A stretch of 64,000 bases of DNA from Desulfomicrobium orale DSM 12838 (GCF_001553625.1 NZ_CP014230.1:2046001-2110000); one strand, 5' to 3'. Shown: positions 27,756 through 37,923, counted from the stretch's first letter. Program-made: numbers and translations. The notes: generated by a model not told the origin, from the sequence alone.

Positions 27756-29231
27756 TCAGGTTTTGATTTCGAGCTTCTGTTCCAGTCCGGGTTCGATGAC
27801 GGCGCGCACCGTGCGCAGCACTTTGCGCACGTCGGCCATTCCCATGGCCGCGCCTTTGATGGTCCGCACATCCTTGACCAAGCACAGCAGCACGTCGCCG
27901 CAGCCCGCCATTTTCAGGTGGCTGGCCAGGGCCGCCAGGGCCGCCGCCTCTCCGATGGTGCTCTCGGGCACTTCCTGCGCGGGAAAATCGCGTTTGACGA
28001 TGACATGGGCTCCGGGACCGTTTTGAGCGTGCAGCCAGTAATCGAACGGGCTGGCCGCCCTGGTCAGAAGCTGGTGATTGGCCTTGGCGCTCCGGCCGCG
28101 GAACATCAGAAAGCCGTCCGAGGAGCGGTATACGGCCGCCTTGATGTCCCGAAAACGCGCGGGGACCGCCGTTTTGGCTGCCAGTGTGGTCGTTTCTGTC
28201 ACGGGCACCGGCGAGTCGTCTTCCAGCGGCGCGTCCAGAAGCATTTTCCGGCGGGCCGCGACCTGGGCCAGACCGCGTTCGCCTTTGGCCGCGCGGGCGA
28301 AAAGCCGGTCCATGTTTTCGCGCACGGTCAGGGCCGGATCCAGGGCGACTGTCCGTTCTTCCCCGCCGTGCAGGATCACCAGCGTCTCGGACAGCCGGGC
28401 GTCCTTGGGCAGGGCGTGCAGCCCGGCCCGCAGCCATTGAGCCTGTTCTCTTCCGGCAAGCATGGTTTTCAGACGCCTCTCGTCTTCTTCCAGCCTGCCC
28501 AGCGCGCGGCGCAAACGTTTTCCGGCCCGGCTGGCGGCGGCGTCTTCTCCTGTCCGCGCCCGGATCATGTCCGCCAGAGTGCGTGTGCAGGCATAATCCG
28601 CCGCGTCCAGAGCACTCTCGAAAACTAGTCCGCCGCTCACGGGCCAGAGCCGGACGCACATCCGGCCGCCGTCCATTCCGGCGTAAAAGGTGCGGGAACT
28701 TCCGTCCCGGAATTCCTGAAGCAGCGTTTCTCCTTCATCGCGGGAAATGACCTGCAGACGGCGGCGCAGGGGCGGGGTGACATGCGGATAGGTTTTCCAG
28801 ATTTCCGGATTGTCCAGGATTTCTTCCAGGGCGGGAATCTCTGGTTCGCGGCCGAAGTCCGGCGGCAGGCTGTCCGTCAGTTGCGGCGGCTCGGAAAGAC
28901 TCAGCATCAGCCATGAACCCTCACCCGGCGACAGGGCCAGAGCCATGCGCCGTCCGGGCCAGTCTGAAACGGCGTCGAGCACACGCCGTCCGCGCAGACG
29001 CTTGCGCAGCCACATGGCCCGCGCATCCGGCTGGAGAGGGTTTTCCGGCTTCGCGGAGGAAAGGAGCAGAAAGGGATCGGGTTTGCCCGCATGCACGACC
29101 AGAAATCCCGGCTGTCCGAGGTCAAAGGTCCAGCACGCGGGGAAGGGGGCGAAGACTTTTTCCAGCCGTGCGCCCCGGATTTTTCCGGCCGCCTCCCGGG
29201 CCACGAAGCGAAAAACCGTTGCGTCCACCAA
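27756..29231 (-). CDS. NFACT-domain protein, RqcH/Rqc2 homolog
   Basis: A 491-aa protein with an N-terminal NFACT-N (old name: fibronectin-binding protein A) domain, a helical middle with a coiled coil around residues 225-290, and a C-terminal NFACT-R RNA-binding domain (YRSSDGFLMFRGRSAKANH near residue 365, then WLHAQNGPGAHVI). RqcH homologs bind stalled 50S subunits carrying peptidyl-tRNA and add C-terminal alanine tails that mark the chain for degradation. The gene lies between the RND pump and moaA on the same strand; that context says little about its role. Confidence 0.85.
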   Translation of the reverse strand: MVDATVFRFVAREAAGKIRGARLEKVFAPFPACWTFDLGQPGFLVVHAGKPDPFLLLSSAKPENPLQPDARAMWLRKRLRGRRVLDAVSDWPGRRMALALSPGEGSWLMLSLSEPPQLTDSLPPDFGREPEIPALEEILDNPEIWKTYPHVTPPLRRRLQVISRDEGETLLQEFRDGSSRTFYAGMDGGRMCVRLWPVSGGLVFESALDAADYACTRTLADMIRARTGEDAAASRAGKRLRRALGRLEEDERRLKTMLAGREQAQWLRAGLHALPKDARLSETLVILHGGEERTVALDPALTVRENMDRLFARAAKGERGLAQVAARRKMLLDAPLEDDSPVPVTETTTLAAKTAVPARFRDIKAAVYRSSDGFLMFRGRSAKANHQLLTRAASPFDYWLHAQNGPGAHVIVKRDFPAQEVPESTIGEAAALAALASHLKMAGCGDVLLCLVKDVRTIKGAAMGMADVRKVLRTVRAVIEPGLEQKLEIKT

Positions 29232-29266
29232 TCTTTCTCCTTGGGCGTGTCCGCCGCCTGGACCCG

Positions 29267-32200
29267 CTACTTCAGAAGAGCCCGGAAAAAACGGCGCAGG
29301 TCTTCCAGAATCATGTACAGGGAGGGCACTATTCCCAGAGTGATGAAGGTGGCGAAGACTATGCCGAACCCCAGGGACAGGGCCATGGGGATGAGGAAGC
29401 GGGCCTGTCTCGACGTTTCCCAGATCATGGGAGCCAGCCCGCCGAAAGTGGTCACGGTGGTCAGCAAAATGGGGCGGAAGCGCTGGAGACTGGCCTGATG
29501 GATGGCCGTCAGGGCGGACTGTCCCAGACGGCGTTTGCTGTTGGCGCAGTCGATGAGCACCAGAGAGGCGTTGACCACCACCCCGGACAGGGCCACGATG
29601 CCGAACAGGGAAACCAGACTGAACGAGTATCCCATGAGCAGATGCCCGAGCACTGCCCCGACAATGCCGAAAGGAATGCTGGTCATGATGATGACCGGCT
29701 GCACGTAGCTGCGCAGAGGAACGGCCAGCAGGACAAAGATACCCAGCACGGCGATGCCCAGGCCCGTCATCAGGGCTGAAACTCCCTCTTCGCTTTCGGC
29801 CTGTTTGCCCTCGAAGCTGTAGGTCAGTCCGGGGAAGCGTTCGACCAGCCGGGGCAGGACGGACTCAGTCAGGGACTGCTGGATGGTTCCGGCTTCCGAC
29901 CGCGGCGTCACGTCGGCCGTGACGGAGATGACCCGGCGGCCCTTGCGGCGTTCGATGCTGGTATAGGAGCGTCCCATTTTGACTTCGGCCACTTCGCGCA
30001 GGGGCACATAGCTTCTTTTTGGCGTGCGTAACAGGAAATTTTCGATACTGTGAACGCTGCTTCGTTCGTCCAAGGGCAGCCGCGTCATGACTCTGAGTTC
30101 ATTTCTGCCGCGCTGCTGGCGCAGGGCTTCGGCCCCGTAATAGGCGGAGCGGATCTGCCGGGCCACATCGAGGGAGGTCAGGCCCAGGCTCATGCCCTGG
30201 GGCAGCAGGCTGAAGTCGAACTGCATCTTGCCCTGGGAAACGCCGTCGTCGATATCCGAGGTCTGCGCGTATTCGCCCAGGGTCTGCGCCAGCTCCTTCC
30301 CGGCCAGTTCCAGCACCTGCGTGGAGCGGTGGGAGAGTTCCACGGTCAGGGCCGCGCCGGAGCCCGATCCGCCCCGGTCAGCCTGGAATTTCAGGGTATC
30401 GACTCCCGGAATGTCGCCGACGCTCTCGCGCCACCTGCGGGTGAATTCCGTCGTGGAGATGCTCCGTTTTTCCGGAGGAGCGAGGAAGACTAGGACCGAC
30501 CCCTGGTGCCCGCCCCTGTCGTCTCCCGCCTGAGAGTAGATGCCCTGCACCAGGTTGTCGTCGCCGAGCTCTTTCGCCAGTTCCCCGGCGGCCCGGACCA
30601 GCTGTTCCAGCACGGCCTCGGTGCGCTCCAGCGGCGAACCGAAAGGCAGCTCCAGAGCGGCGTAGGCATAGTCGGATTCCACGCTGGGTGATACATCGAA
30701 GCCCATCCTGCCGCTGCCGACATACCCGGCGGTGATGCCCAGTCCGGCTACCGCCGCGGCGAGGGTCAGATAGCGCAGCCGGATGGTCCAGGCCAGAAGG
30801 GGCGAAAAGATTTCATCGACCATGCGCATGAAGCCCGCGCTGAACCGGCCCTGCAGCCTCTGGAGAGGGGCGAGCCACGAGATGGTGCGGGCTTTCTGAT
30901 GTCCCAGATGGGAGGGCAGCACGAACAGCACTTCCGTAAGGGATATGAGAAACACGCTGATCACGATGATGGGTATGATGCTGAAAAACCGCCCCAGAGA
31001 GCCGGGAACGAAAAACATGGGAGCGAAAGCCACCATGTTGGTCAGAACGGCGAAGGTCACGGGAGTGACCATTTCCCGCGCTCCGGCGATAGCCGCCTTG
31101 AGGGGTGGCAGACCCTGCTCCCTGTATTGGTACACGTTTTCGCCGACCACGATGGCGTCGTCCACCACGATGCCCAAAGTGACGATGAAGGCGAACATGG
31201 AGATCATGTTGATGGACACGTCCGCGGCGGGCAGGAACAGAAACGAGCCCAGAATGGACACGGGGATGCCCATGCTGACCCAGAAGGCCAGCCGTATCTC
31301 CAGAAAAAGAGTCAGCAGGCCGAAAACCAGCAGCAGGCCGATGATGCCGTTTTTGATGAGCAGGTCCATGCGCTGGCGGAACATGTCGGACAGATCGAAG
31401 GTTTTGGCCAGACGCACGCCCGGTGGCAGCATCTGGTTCAGGCGGTCTAGATGGCCGGCGACGGCCGTGGACACGGAAACGGGCGTCTGGTCACCCACGC
31501 TGTACACATCAAGCAGGACGGCCGGCTGGCCGTTGTAGCGGGCCATGATATCCGCCTCGGCGAAACCGTCGGTGACGGTACCCAGATCCTCCAGACGAAC
31601 GACGGAACCCTCGGGTGTGGTGATGACGGGCAGTTTGGCGAACTCCACTCCCAATTCCCGGCGGTCCCTGACCCTAACCAGAATCTCGCCCTGGGTGGTC
31701 TTCATGCTGCCGCCGGGCAGTTCCAGCGCGGATTTGCCGATGATGTCGGCGACTTCATCCAGGGTCAGACCGTGGGCCCTGAGGCGCTCCTGGGATATCT
31801 CCACGCTGATTTCCAGATCGCGTATGCCGTCCAGATTGATCTGCGTTATCTCCGGATCCTGAAGCAGTTCGTCGCGCACCGTTTCGGCCAGGCTGCGCAG
31901 GGCGATCTCGTTCACATCGCCGTACAGAGTGAGAAAAACCGTTTGCAGCCGTCTGGAGCTCACGGTCACCTTGGGGGTTTCCGCCTCTTTCGGGAACGAG
32001 GTGATGCGGTCCACCTCGCTTTTGATGTCCTGGGCCAGGCGCTGGATATCCGTGCCGGAAAGGGCTTTCACCGTGACCAGGCCGGAATTTTCCGCCGACG
32101 AGGAGAGAACTTCCTTTACGCCGTCCAGCCCGGCCACGCGTTCCTCGATAGCCAGTACGATACCCTGTTCGACCTCCTCGGGGCTGGCGCCGGGGTAGGC

Positions 32201-32365
32201 TACGCTTACGGTCACGATCTCGGAGGAAGGCTCCGGCAGAAATTCCTGCTTGATGTGCGGGGCGACGATCAGGCCGCCCAGAAGACAGGCCATCATGAGC
32301 AGGTTGGCGGCCACGGGATTGTTGGCCATCCAGGCGATGGGGCCACGCTGGTTGATGCGCGTCAT
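29267..32365 (-). CDS. RND-family efflux transporter, inner-membrane pump
   Basis: A 1032-aa AcrB-like pump with twelve membrane segments and two large periplasmic loops. The proton-relay aspartates are in GIVVDDAIVVGEN near residue 400, and the second half carries a corresponding GIVALSGVVVNASLVLID segment. The N-terminus (IAWMANNPVAANLLMM) is typical. With the adaptor and outer-membrane genes upstream it forms a tripartite system driven by the proton gradient. Substrates may be drugs, solvents or other amphiphiles and cannot be told. The start abuts the adaptor stop directly. Confidence 0.95.
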   Translation of the reverse strand: MTRINQRGPIAWMANNPVAANLLMMACLLGGLIVAPHIKQEFLPEPSSEIVTVSVAYPGASPEEVEQGIVLAIEERVAGLDGVKEVLSSSAENSGLVTVKALSGTDIQRLAQDIKSEVDRITSFPKEAETPKVTVSSRRLQTVFLTLYGDVNEIALRSLAETVRDELLQDPEITQINLDGIRDLEISVEISQERLRAHGLTLDEVADIIGKSALELPGGSMKTTQGEILVRVRDRRELGVEFAKLPVITTPEGSVVRLEDLGTVTDGFAEADIMARYNGQPAVLLDVYSVGDQTPVSVSTAVAGHLDRLNQMLPPGVRLAKTFDLSDMFRQRMDLLIKNGIIGLLLVFGLLTLFLEIRLAFWVSMGIPVSILGSFLFLPAADVSINMISMFAFIVTLGIVVDDAIVVGENVYQYREQGLPPLKAAIAGAREMVTPVTFAVLTNMVAFAPMFFVPGSLGRFFSIIPIIVISVFLISLTEVLFVLPSHLGHQKARTISWLAPLQRLQGRFSAGFMRMVDEIFSPLLAWTIRLRYLTLAAAVAGLGITAGYVGSGRMGFDVSPSVESDYAYAALELPFGSPLERTEAVLEQLVRAAGELAKELGDDNLVQGIYSQAGDDRGGHQGSVLVFLAPPEKRSISTTEFTRRWRESVGDIPGVDTLKFQADRGGSGSGAALTVELSHRSTQVLELAGKELAQTLGEYAQTSDIDDGVSQGKMQFDFSLLPQGMSLGLTSLDVARQIRSAYYGAEALRQQRGRNELRVMTRLPLDERSSVHSIENFLLRTPKRSYVPLREVAEVKMGRSYTSIERRKGRRVISVTADVTPRSEAGTIQQSLTESVLPRLVERFPGLTYSFEGKQAESEEGVSALMTGLGIAVLGIFVLLAVPLRSYVQPVIIMTSIPFGIVGAVLGHLLMGYSFSLVSLFGIVALSGVVVNASLVLIDCANSKRRLGQSALTAIHQASLQRFRPILLTTVTTFGGLAPMIWETSRQARFLIPMALSLGFGIVFATFITLGIVPSLYMILEDLRRFFRALLK

Positions 32366-33559
32366 CTAGGGCTCCGATGGAGACTGTCCGCTCAGGGTGA
32401 CGGACATGCCGGCGATGGGCGCAGGGATGTCGCTGGTGACCACCATGTCGCCGGAAGAAAGGCCGCCGCTGACAAGAACGCTTTCGCGGTCGCGCCAGGC
32501 CACTGTGACCTGCCGGATGTCCAGCAGTCCGTCGCGTACGGTCCATACGGTGTCCCCGTCATGCAGGGCGGCTCTGGGCAGCCGGATGACGCCGTCCAGG
32601 CGCGCACCCCGAATGGCCAGACGTACATACTCGCCAAGAAGAACGGGGGTGGGGCGGACATCAAGAGGGCTGGGCACGGACACCAGAATCCGGGCCATGC
32701 GGCCCTGGTTTTCCAAATCGCCCAGCAGGCGCAGCACCCGGCCCCGGGCGCGGGAACTTCCGTCCGGGGCGAGAATGTCCGCCGCGGATCCGGGCCGGTC
32801 CTTTCCGGGCAGGGCGATCCAGAGCAACTGATCCACGGGCACGGACGCTTCCACCCAGTACTGGCTGACATCCACCAGTTTTCCCAGAGTTTCCTGCGTG
32901 GAAACATGCGCCCCCAGGTTCACGTTTTTTTCCAGTACCAACGCCGTGAAAGGCGCGGTGACCGTGGTCCGGCGCAAATCCAGTTCGGCCTGGGCGAGGC
33001 CTGCTTCGGCCTGGAGAAGCCTGGCCCGGGCCTGGGCCAGCTGGGGCTTGCGCAGGGCCAGATCCGGACTGCCCGTGGCCTGCCCTTCGCGGGACAGTAT
33101 TTCCCATTCGTGCCGGGCCACTTCCTGATAGCCGCGTTCCAGGGCCAGATCGGCCTTCGCCTGCTCCAGCGCCGCCTTCCGGGTCAGCGCGGCCAGCTGA
33201 AAATCCTCGGTTTCCAGCCGCAGGAGAGATTTTCCGGCGGCAACGACCCCGCCGGGCTCGAAGTCTGCGGACATTTGCCGGACGGTTCCGGGCACTTCGG
33301 CCCTGATGCTGGTCTCGCGGGCCGGGACAACCGTGCCCATGGCGTGGATGACGATGTGTGCCGGGCCGGACCGGACCGGCATGGCTTCGACCAGAGGGGA
33401 AAGCGGAACAGGAGGGCGTTGCGGCGGAGTGGGCCGGGTGGCCAGAAAATAGGCGGCGAGGGCCGCGCCCGCGCCCAGCACGAGCAGGCAGAGAAGCGCG
33501 GTCAGGAGCTTCATCCGCCGGGACAGAGGTTCGGGCTGTTCGTGATCGGCAATACTCAT
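32366..33559 (-). CDS. RND efflux periplasmic adaptor (membrane fusion protein)
   Basis: A 397-aa protein with an N-terminal membrane anchor (residues about 16-40), a lipoyl-like domain, a helical hairpin (LAQARARLLQAEAGLAQAELDLRRTTVTAPF) and beta-barrel domains near the end. This is the HlyD/AcrA adaptor layout that bridges the RND pump and the outer-membrane channel. ATG 33559 overlaps the channel gene's stop in ATGA. There is no lipobox, so the anchor is a helix. Its order outer-membrane, adaptor, pump is common in such operons. Confidence 0.93.
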   Translation of the reverse strand: MSIADHEQPEPLSRRMKLLTALLCLLVLGAGAALAAYFLATRPTPPQRPPVPLSPLVEAMPVRSGPAHIVIHAMGTVVPARETSIRAEVPGTVRQMSADFEPGGVVAAGKSLLRLETEDFQLAALTRKAALEQAKADLALERGYQEVARHEWEILSREGQATGSPDLALRKPQLAQARARLLQAEAGLAQAELDLRRTTVTAPFTALVLEKNVNLGAHVSTQETLGKLVDVSQYWVEASVPVDQLLWIALPGKDRPGSAADILAPDGSSRARGRVLRLLGDLENQGRMARILVSVPSPLDVRPTPVLLGEYVRLAIRGARLDGVIRLPRAALHDGDTVWTVRDGLLDIRQVTVAWRDRESVLVSGGLSSGDMVVTSDIPAPIAGMSVTLSGQSPSEP

Positions 33560-34935
33560 GGAGTGGTTCCTGTCTGCGGAAAAGAAAAATGGGTGCGCCA
33601 GCCTTTGCCCAGGGACCGGCACAGGCCGGCCTGCATGATCAGGAGCGCGGCCTGCTGCTGGACGCGGGCGCGCTCCAGCTGTTGCAGCCGCAGCCGCTGA
33701 TCCAGCACCGTATTGTAGGGCAGAAGGCCGTTTTGATATCGCCAGCGGGCGTTTTGCAGGGCCCGGGCGGAAAGGTCCATCTGGATGTCCAGTGCGGCCA
33801 GATGCTCCTGCTGTTTCCGGACGGCGCTCAGGCCCGAGTCCGTTTCGGCCAGAGCGGTCAGCACAGTGTTTTCGTAGTCGGTCAGCCGTTCGCGGCGCAC
33901 GGCGTCCTGACGGCGGACTTCGGCCGCACGCCGTCCTCCATCCAGAAGGGGGGCGGTCAGGGCCGCCGCGATATTGGCCGCCCAGTTGTCGAAAATCCGT
34001 TCCACTTCCGCCGCTTCGTGACTGAATCTGCCGGTCAGGCGCAGGGCGGGCAGGCGGTCGGCCTTCGCCGCGGCCAGATTCCAGCCCGCTTCTTCCAGAC
34101 GCAGGCGGCTGGCGCGGATATCCGGCCGGTTCTCCAGCAGATCGGCGGGCAGGCCGGCTTCCGGGAGAGGCAGGGGAGAGGGCAGTTCACCGGCTGGCGG
34201 AACGGGCGTGCCCGGCAGCTTTCCGGCCAGCAGATTGATTCTGTTTTCCAGACGGACGGTCTCGGCCAGAAGCGGCGGAACCCCGGCCTCGATCTGGGCC
34301 ATGGCTTCCCGCTGCTGAAAAATATCCAGGGCGGAGGCCAGGGAGCTGGTGAAGCGGATTTCCAGGATGGACAGGATTTCCGCGTTGGTTTTCTGCTGCT
34401 GGTGCAAAATCCCGATCTGCTTCCGAACCGAACACAGATTGATCCATGCTTCGGCCAGTTCCCCGGCCAGCGTCATGGAGGAGATGCGCGCGTCTTCGAG
34501 ACCGGCTTCAAAAGCGAGCGTCCCGGCCTGGCGCAGGGCGCTGACCCTCCCCCACAAGTCCAGCTCATAGCTGGCGGCAAGCCCCAGACCGTACTGTCTG
34601 GCCGTCGCGGACCGGTCATCGGCGCGCGTCCATGACCTGGCGGCCTCGGCATTCAGTTCCGACTGAGCCCACAGCACGCTGCCGGCCTTGGCCGCCGCAG
34701 CTTCGGCCTGATCCAGCCGGGCCAGGGCGATGCGGATGGCCGGGGCCGAGGTCAGGGCCTCGTCCATGAGGCCGTTCAGGGCGGAGCTGTTGAAATCCTT
34801 CCACCACTCGTCTTCCACCACGCGCGCTCCCGAGCCGGAGGGAAACGTCTCCGGAAGCACGGGTCTTTGGACAGGGGCGGGCGCGAATGGATGACATCCC
34901 GCGAGCAGCAAGAGAAAAATCAGGTATCTGATCAT
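33556..34935 (-). CDS. outer-membrane efflux lipoprotein (NodT/TolC family)
   Basis: A 459-aa protein. The first 14 residues end in the lipobox LLAGC with Cys14 as lipidated residue. It then has two repeated helical and strand halves of the outer-membrane efflux type (ALARLDQAEAAAAKAG and RLRLEEAGWNLAAAKADRLPALRLTGRF). NodT-type channels are lipid-anchored TolC relatives that complete RND pumps. It is the first gene of the efflux operon. A promoter should lie in the 170 bases between it and the DUF2254 gene, but no convincing -35/-10 pair was found. Confidence 0.93.
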   Translation of the reverse strand: MIRYLIFLLLLAGCHPFAPAPVQRPVLPETFPSGSGARVVEDEWWKDFNSSALNGLMDEALTSAPAIRIALARLDQAEAAAAKAGSVLWAQSELNAEAARSWTRADDRSATARQYGLGLAASYELDLWGRVSALRQAGTLAFEAGLEDARISSMTLAGELAEAWINLCSVRKQIGILHQQQKTNAEILSILEIRFTSSLASALDIFQQREAMAQIEAGVPPLLAETVRLENRINLLAGKLPGTPVPPAGELPSPLPLPEAGLPADLLENRPDIRASRLRLEEAGWNLAAAKADRLPALRLTGRFSHEAAEVERIFDNWAANIAAALTAPLLDGGRRAAEVRRQDAVRRERLTDYENTVLTALAETDSGLSAVRKQQEHLAALDIQMDLSARALQNARWRYQNGLLPYNTVLDQRLRLQQLERARVQQQAALLIMQAGLCRSLGKGWRTHFSFPQTGTTP

Positions 34936-35105
34936 GAAGCGTCTCTGGAGGGCCTGACCGTGTAACGGGCCGTTGTGGCCTGAAGATTTGGCGTGACAGA
35001 CAGGCCGGATGCGAAGCTCGACGCTTATATTCGCGGCAGCCGGCGCGCAAGAAAGAATATACGGTGAGGATTGCCGGCTGGATGGGAGTGTGCGTCCTTT
35101 TGATC

Positions 35106-36413
35106 TCAGCGTGCGGTCAGGCTGCTGTCCTCCAGGTGCTCCGGCAGGTCATCCCCGAAATAGCGCGCGCGTTGCATCTGCAGCAGCAGCCGGTCTTCCT
35201 CGCAGGGCAGGGCGTTTCGGGCGCGGACATAAGCCAGCCGCGCCTGATGGGCGGCCGCCGTCCGCACGGCCATTTCCGGGGCGTGGGTGTTGATGGCCGA
35301 CAGAATTTTCTGCAGGCGCAGAGCGATTTCAATGTTTCCCGCGCCGTCACGGGCGATGGGGTCCATGGCCTGAGTGACCAGATCGGCCTCCTTGAGGGGA
35401 ATCAGACTGACGCGGTCGTAAACGGGCTCTTTTTCCCCGTCGGCCTCCTCCGTATGGTCCAGCAGTAATGCGGTCATCAGGGCCAGGACATTGAAGGCCG
35501 TTCCCGGATCGTTGACGGCCGGGGACAGGGCGCGCTGGGCCACTTCGCTCAGCACGATCATGCCGAAGCGCGGGTCCTGATCGAAGCTCCGTTCGTTCGC
35601 CTGCACCAGATGGGTGTGCAGCGGCTCGGCATCGGGCCGCTGGTCATCGGCCAGAGCGTGGTCCCAGAACAGCCGCAGCATCGGTTGACCGGGCAGCAGA
35701 TAATCCCCGGGCCGGGCCAGAATGTGTACATGCGCGTGGTTGTCCTCGGCCCATTTTTGAATGGGAGGAATGTTGATGTGCGTCAGGAAACCACTTTTTA
35801 GCACCACTATTTCCTGATCCGGATTCAGGTCCGGAGGGATCTGGAGTGCGTCCATGGCGGGATGTTGACGATACTGAAGCATGGCTCTGGATGCGGTCTG
35901 GTAAATTTTATCCAGTGTGTTGGCCATGCGCCCCAGGCGGGAGAGGGTATGCACCCACCGGATCAACACAAAAACCAGATAGGCGAGTACCAGGGTGGTG
36001 CTGATGAAAAGAATGAAACGTCCGTTTGCGCCGTAGTAGCCTATATCCAGAGCGACCCTGGCAATGATGGCGTAGATGAAGGCCGAGATGAAACTGGCGA
36101 TGGCCAGGCGCGTGTTGTCGTCGCCCATGACCAGCTCCGTGGCGCGGGGCGTGGCGCTGCTTGACGCGGAGGCAAAGGCCGACACCATGATGGACAGGGA
36201 AAACGTGCTCACGGCCAGCATGCTCGAAGCCAGGACATCGAGCAGACTGGCCAGTGTTTCCCGGTCAATGGGAGGGAAGATTTCTTCTTCGAGGTAATGT
36301 GTGCCCAGCGACGCGGCCAGTGCGAAAACGATGGCCAGAAGCGCGCCCAGAGTGGGTGTGACCCACAGATTGTTGCTTGGTTTCCTGAGCCACAGCAGCC
36401 AGCGGTAGAGCAT
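35106..36413 (-). CDS. DUF2254 domain-containing membrane protein
   Basis: A 435-aa protein with four predicted membrane segments in the first 155 residues (TPTLGALLAIVFALAASLG, then SSMLAVSTFSLSIMVSAF, then two more). A cytoplasmic or periplasmic domain of about 280 residues follows, with the SPAVNDPGTAFN motif near residue 312 typical of DUF2254. The function of this family is unknown. It is the last gene before the AT-rich lipoprotein gene upstream, separated by 58 bases. Confidence 0.85.
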   Translation of the reverse strand: MLYRWLLWLRKPSNNLWVTPTLGALLAIVFALAASLGTHYLEEEIFPPIDRETLASLLDVLASSMLAVSTFSLSIMVSAFASASSSATPRATELVMGDDNTRLAIASFISAFIYAIIARVALDIGYYGANGRFILFISTTLVLAYLVFVLIRWVHTLSRLGRMANTLDKIYQTASRAMLQYRQHPAMDALQIPPDLNPDQEIVVLKSGFLTHINIPPIQKWAEDNHAHVHILARPGDYLLPGQPMLRLFWDHALADDQRPDAEPLHTHLVQANERSFDQDPRFGMIVLSEVAQRALSPAVNDPGTAFNVLALMTALLLDHTEEADGEKEPVYDRVSLIPLKEADLVTQAMDPIARDGAGNIEIALRLQKILSAINTHAPEMAVRTAAAHQARLAYVRARNALPCEEDRLLLQMQRARYFGDDLPEHLEDSSLTAR

Positions 36414-36471
36414 GGTTCATCCTTTTCCTGCAGAATGAACATCCGGCCTGAGTCAACATACAAAAACAGGA

Positions 36472-37923
36472 TTACTTTCTCTTAGTCTGCAGTTCCGATT
36501 CATACTGCTTGAGCAGTTCAACAGTCTGGTTATCTTGAGGATTATTTTTCAAGATATGCCTGAGATCGGATATGGCCTTGTCTAACTGCCCTGTTACATG
36601 GTATGACCATGATCTATATTTAAACAATTCGAGGTATTCCGGGTTTTCTGTGATGGCAGACGTGAAATCTTCAATAGCCGCGGAATTTTTACCTTTATGC
36701 TGTAAACATATTCCTCTGCAAAAATAAGCCATCCATATTTGTGGAATATATTTTATATTCTTTTTCAATGCTATACTCATATCTGAGATACATAAATCAA
36801 TATCAAAATCACAGTAAGCAGCATATCCTCTTTCAAAGTGGTATAAAATATCGTCATTATAAATTTCTATTGCCTTATTATAAAATTTTATTCCGTCTTT
36901 ATATTTTTTTAAATTTTTCGTATAAATTTGTCCAAGCATATACCATGCCCAATGATAGTTAGAATCGAATTCTATAATTCTTTTAAAACTTTTTTCAGCT
37001 TCTTCTGTATCACCAAGCATAAAATAGCATGATCCTTTTATACGTTCCCTTTTTATAATCATAAATTCTGAGCCAGGAAACTCAGATAGAAGCCTACTCT
37101 CAATTTCAGCTACATCTTGAAGTATTTTTGTATACGTCTTATCGCCGTAGTAATATTTTAGATCGCTATATTTATCTGAATTATACAGATACTCAAGTAT
37201 GAGCTCTAGATATAGGCAATATGCCTTACTCCCTTTAGGAGAGTTGTCCTTCATTTTCTTTGCAAAGTTATATGCATCCTTCCACGACCCTCCCCATTTT
37301 GGAAGCAGAATCGTAAACTTCTGATGATAAATATTGAAATATGTTTTATCTATATCAAGAGATTTAGTGTACCAAAATTCAAATTCTTTTCTCTGGGAAA
37401 GAGATATACATATCGTCATCATCCCGCAGTATATATCCATATCTTCTTTGTATATATTATAGGCTTTTTCTAATGCTTCTTTTGCTAGTTTTAACTTGTC
37501 ATAGAAATTTCTAAATTGATCATTGCTTGTCTCATTTGCATATTTATCGCCACGATCTCTCCATCCATCATGTATATAGTAATTTCCAATTATAACATAT
37601 GGAATATGTCGAGATGATTTAGAGCACCATTTTTTAAGCAATTCCTTTTCATTTCCTTCATTTTTACTATAAATATATTTATATATACTATATATTTTTT
37701 TTACTCCATCATTGTTATATATTTCATTTTTTTCAATATGATCAAAATAATTTTCAACAAATCTATAGTTTTCTTTTTTTAATTCCATTATTAATAATTC
37801 ACCTACTTCCTTAACACTTAATATATCAATATTTTTAAATTCATTGTTTCTACATGAAGATAAAAATATTATTATTAGTAATAAATAAAATTTATGAATT
37901 TTATTCGGTTTGATGAAAGTCAT
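36472..37923 (-). CDS. AT-rich orphan lipoprotein with TPR repeats (DUF4034-like middle)
   Basis: A 483-aa protein with a lipoprotein signal (lipobox LSSC, Cys24). The stretch from about residue 85 to 170, including a HDGWRDRGD element and a Phe/Tyr-rich helix, recalls DUF4034 proteins. TPR-like helix pairs with the A--Y pattern (AEKSFKRIIEFDSNYHWAWY) follow to the C-terminus. GGAG precedes ATG 37923. Base composition is alien: near 15-20% GC at the 5' end, rising to about 40% in the last 250 bases. Probably an exported, lipid-anchored scaffold acquired by transfer. The molecular role is unknown. Confidence 0.75.
   Translation of the reverse strand: MTFIKPNKIHKFYLLLIIIFLSSCRNNEFKNIDILSVKEVGELLIMELKKENYRFVENYFDHIEKNEIYNNDGVKKIYSIYKYIYSKNEGNEKELLKKWCSKSSRHIPYVIIGNYYIHDGWRDRGDKYANETSNDQFRNFYDKLKLAKEALEKAYNIYKEDMDIYCGMMTICISLSQRKEFEFWYTKSLDIDKTYFNIYHQKFTILLPKWGGSWKDAYNFAKKMKDNSPKGSKAYCLYLELILEYLYNSDKYSDLKYYYGDKTYTKILQDVAEIESRLLSEFPGSEFMIIKRERIKGSCYFMLGDTEEAEKSFKRIIEFDSNYHWAWYMLGQIYTKNLKKYKDGIKFYNKAIEIYNDDILYHFERGYAAYCDFDIDLCISDMSIALKKNIKYIPQIWMAYFCRGICLQHKGKNSAAIEDFTSAITENPEYLELFKYRSWSYHVTGQLDKAISDLRHILKNNPQDNQTVELLKQYESELQTKRK

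Noticed and set aside
31451-33700. Plus-strand frame of 749 codons opposite the RND pump and adaptor
   Set aside because: Spans two real minus-strand genes and has shadow composition.
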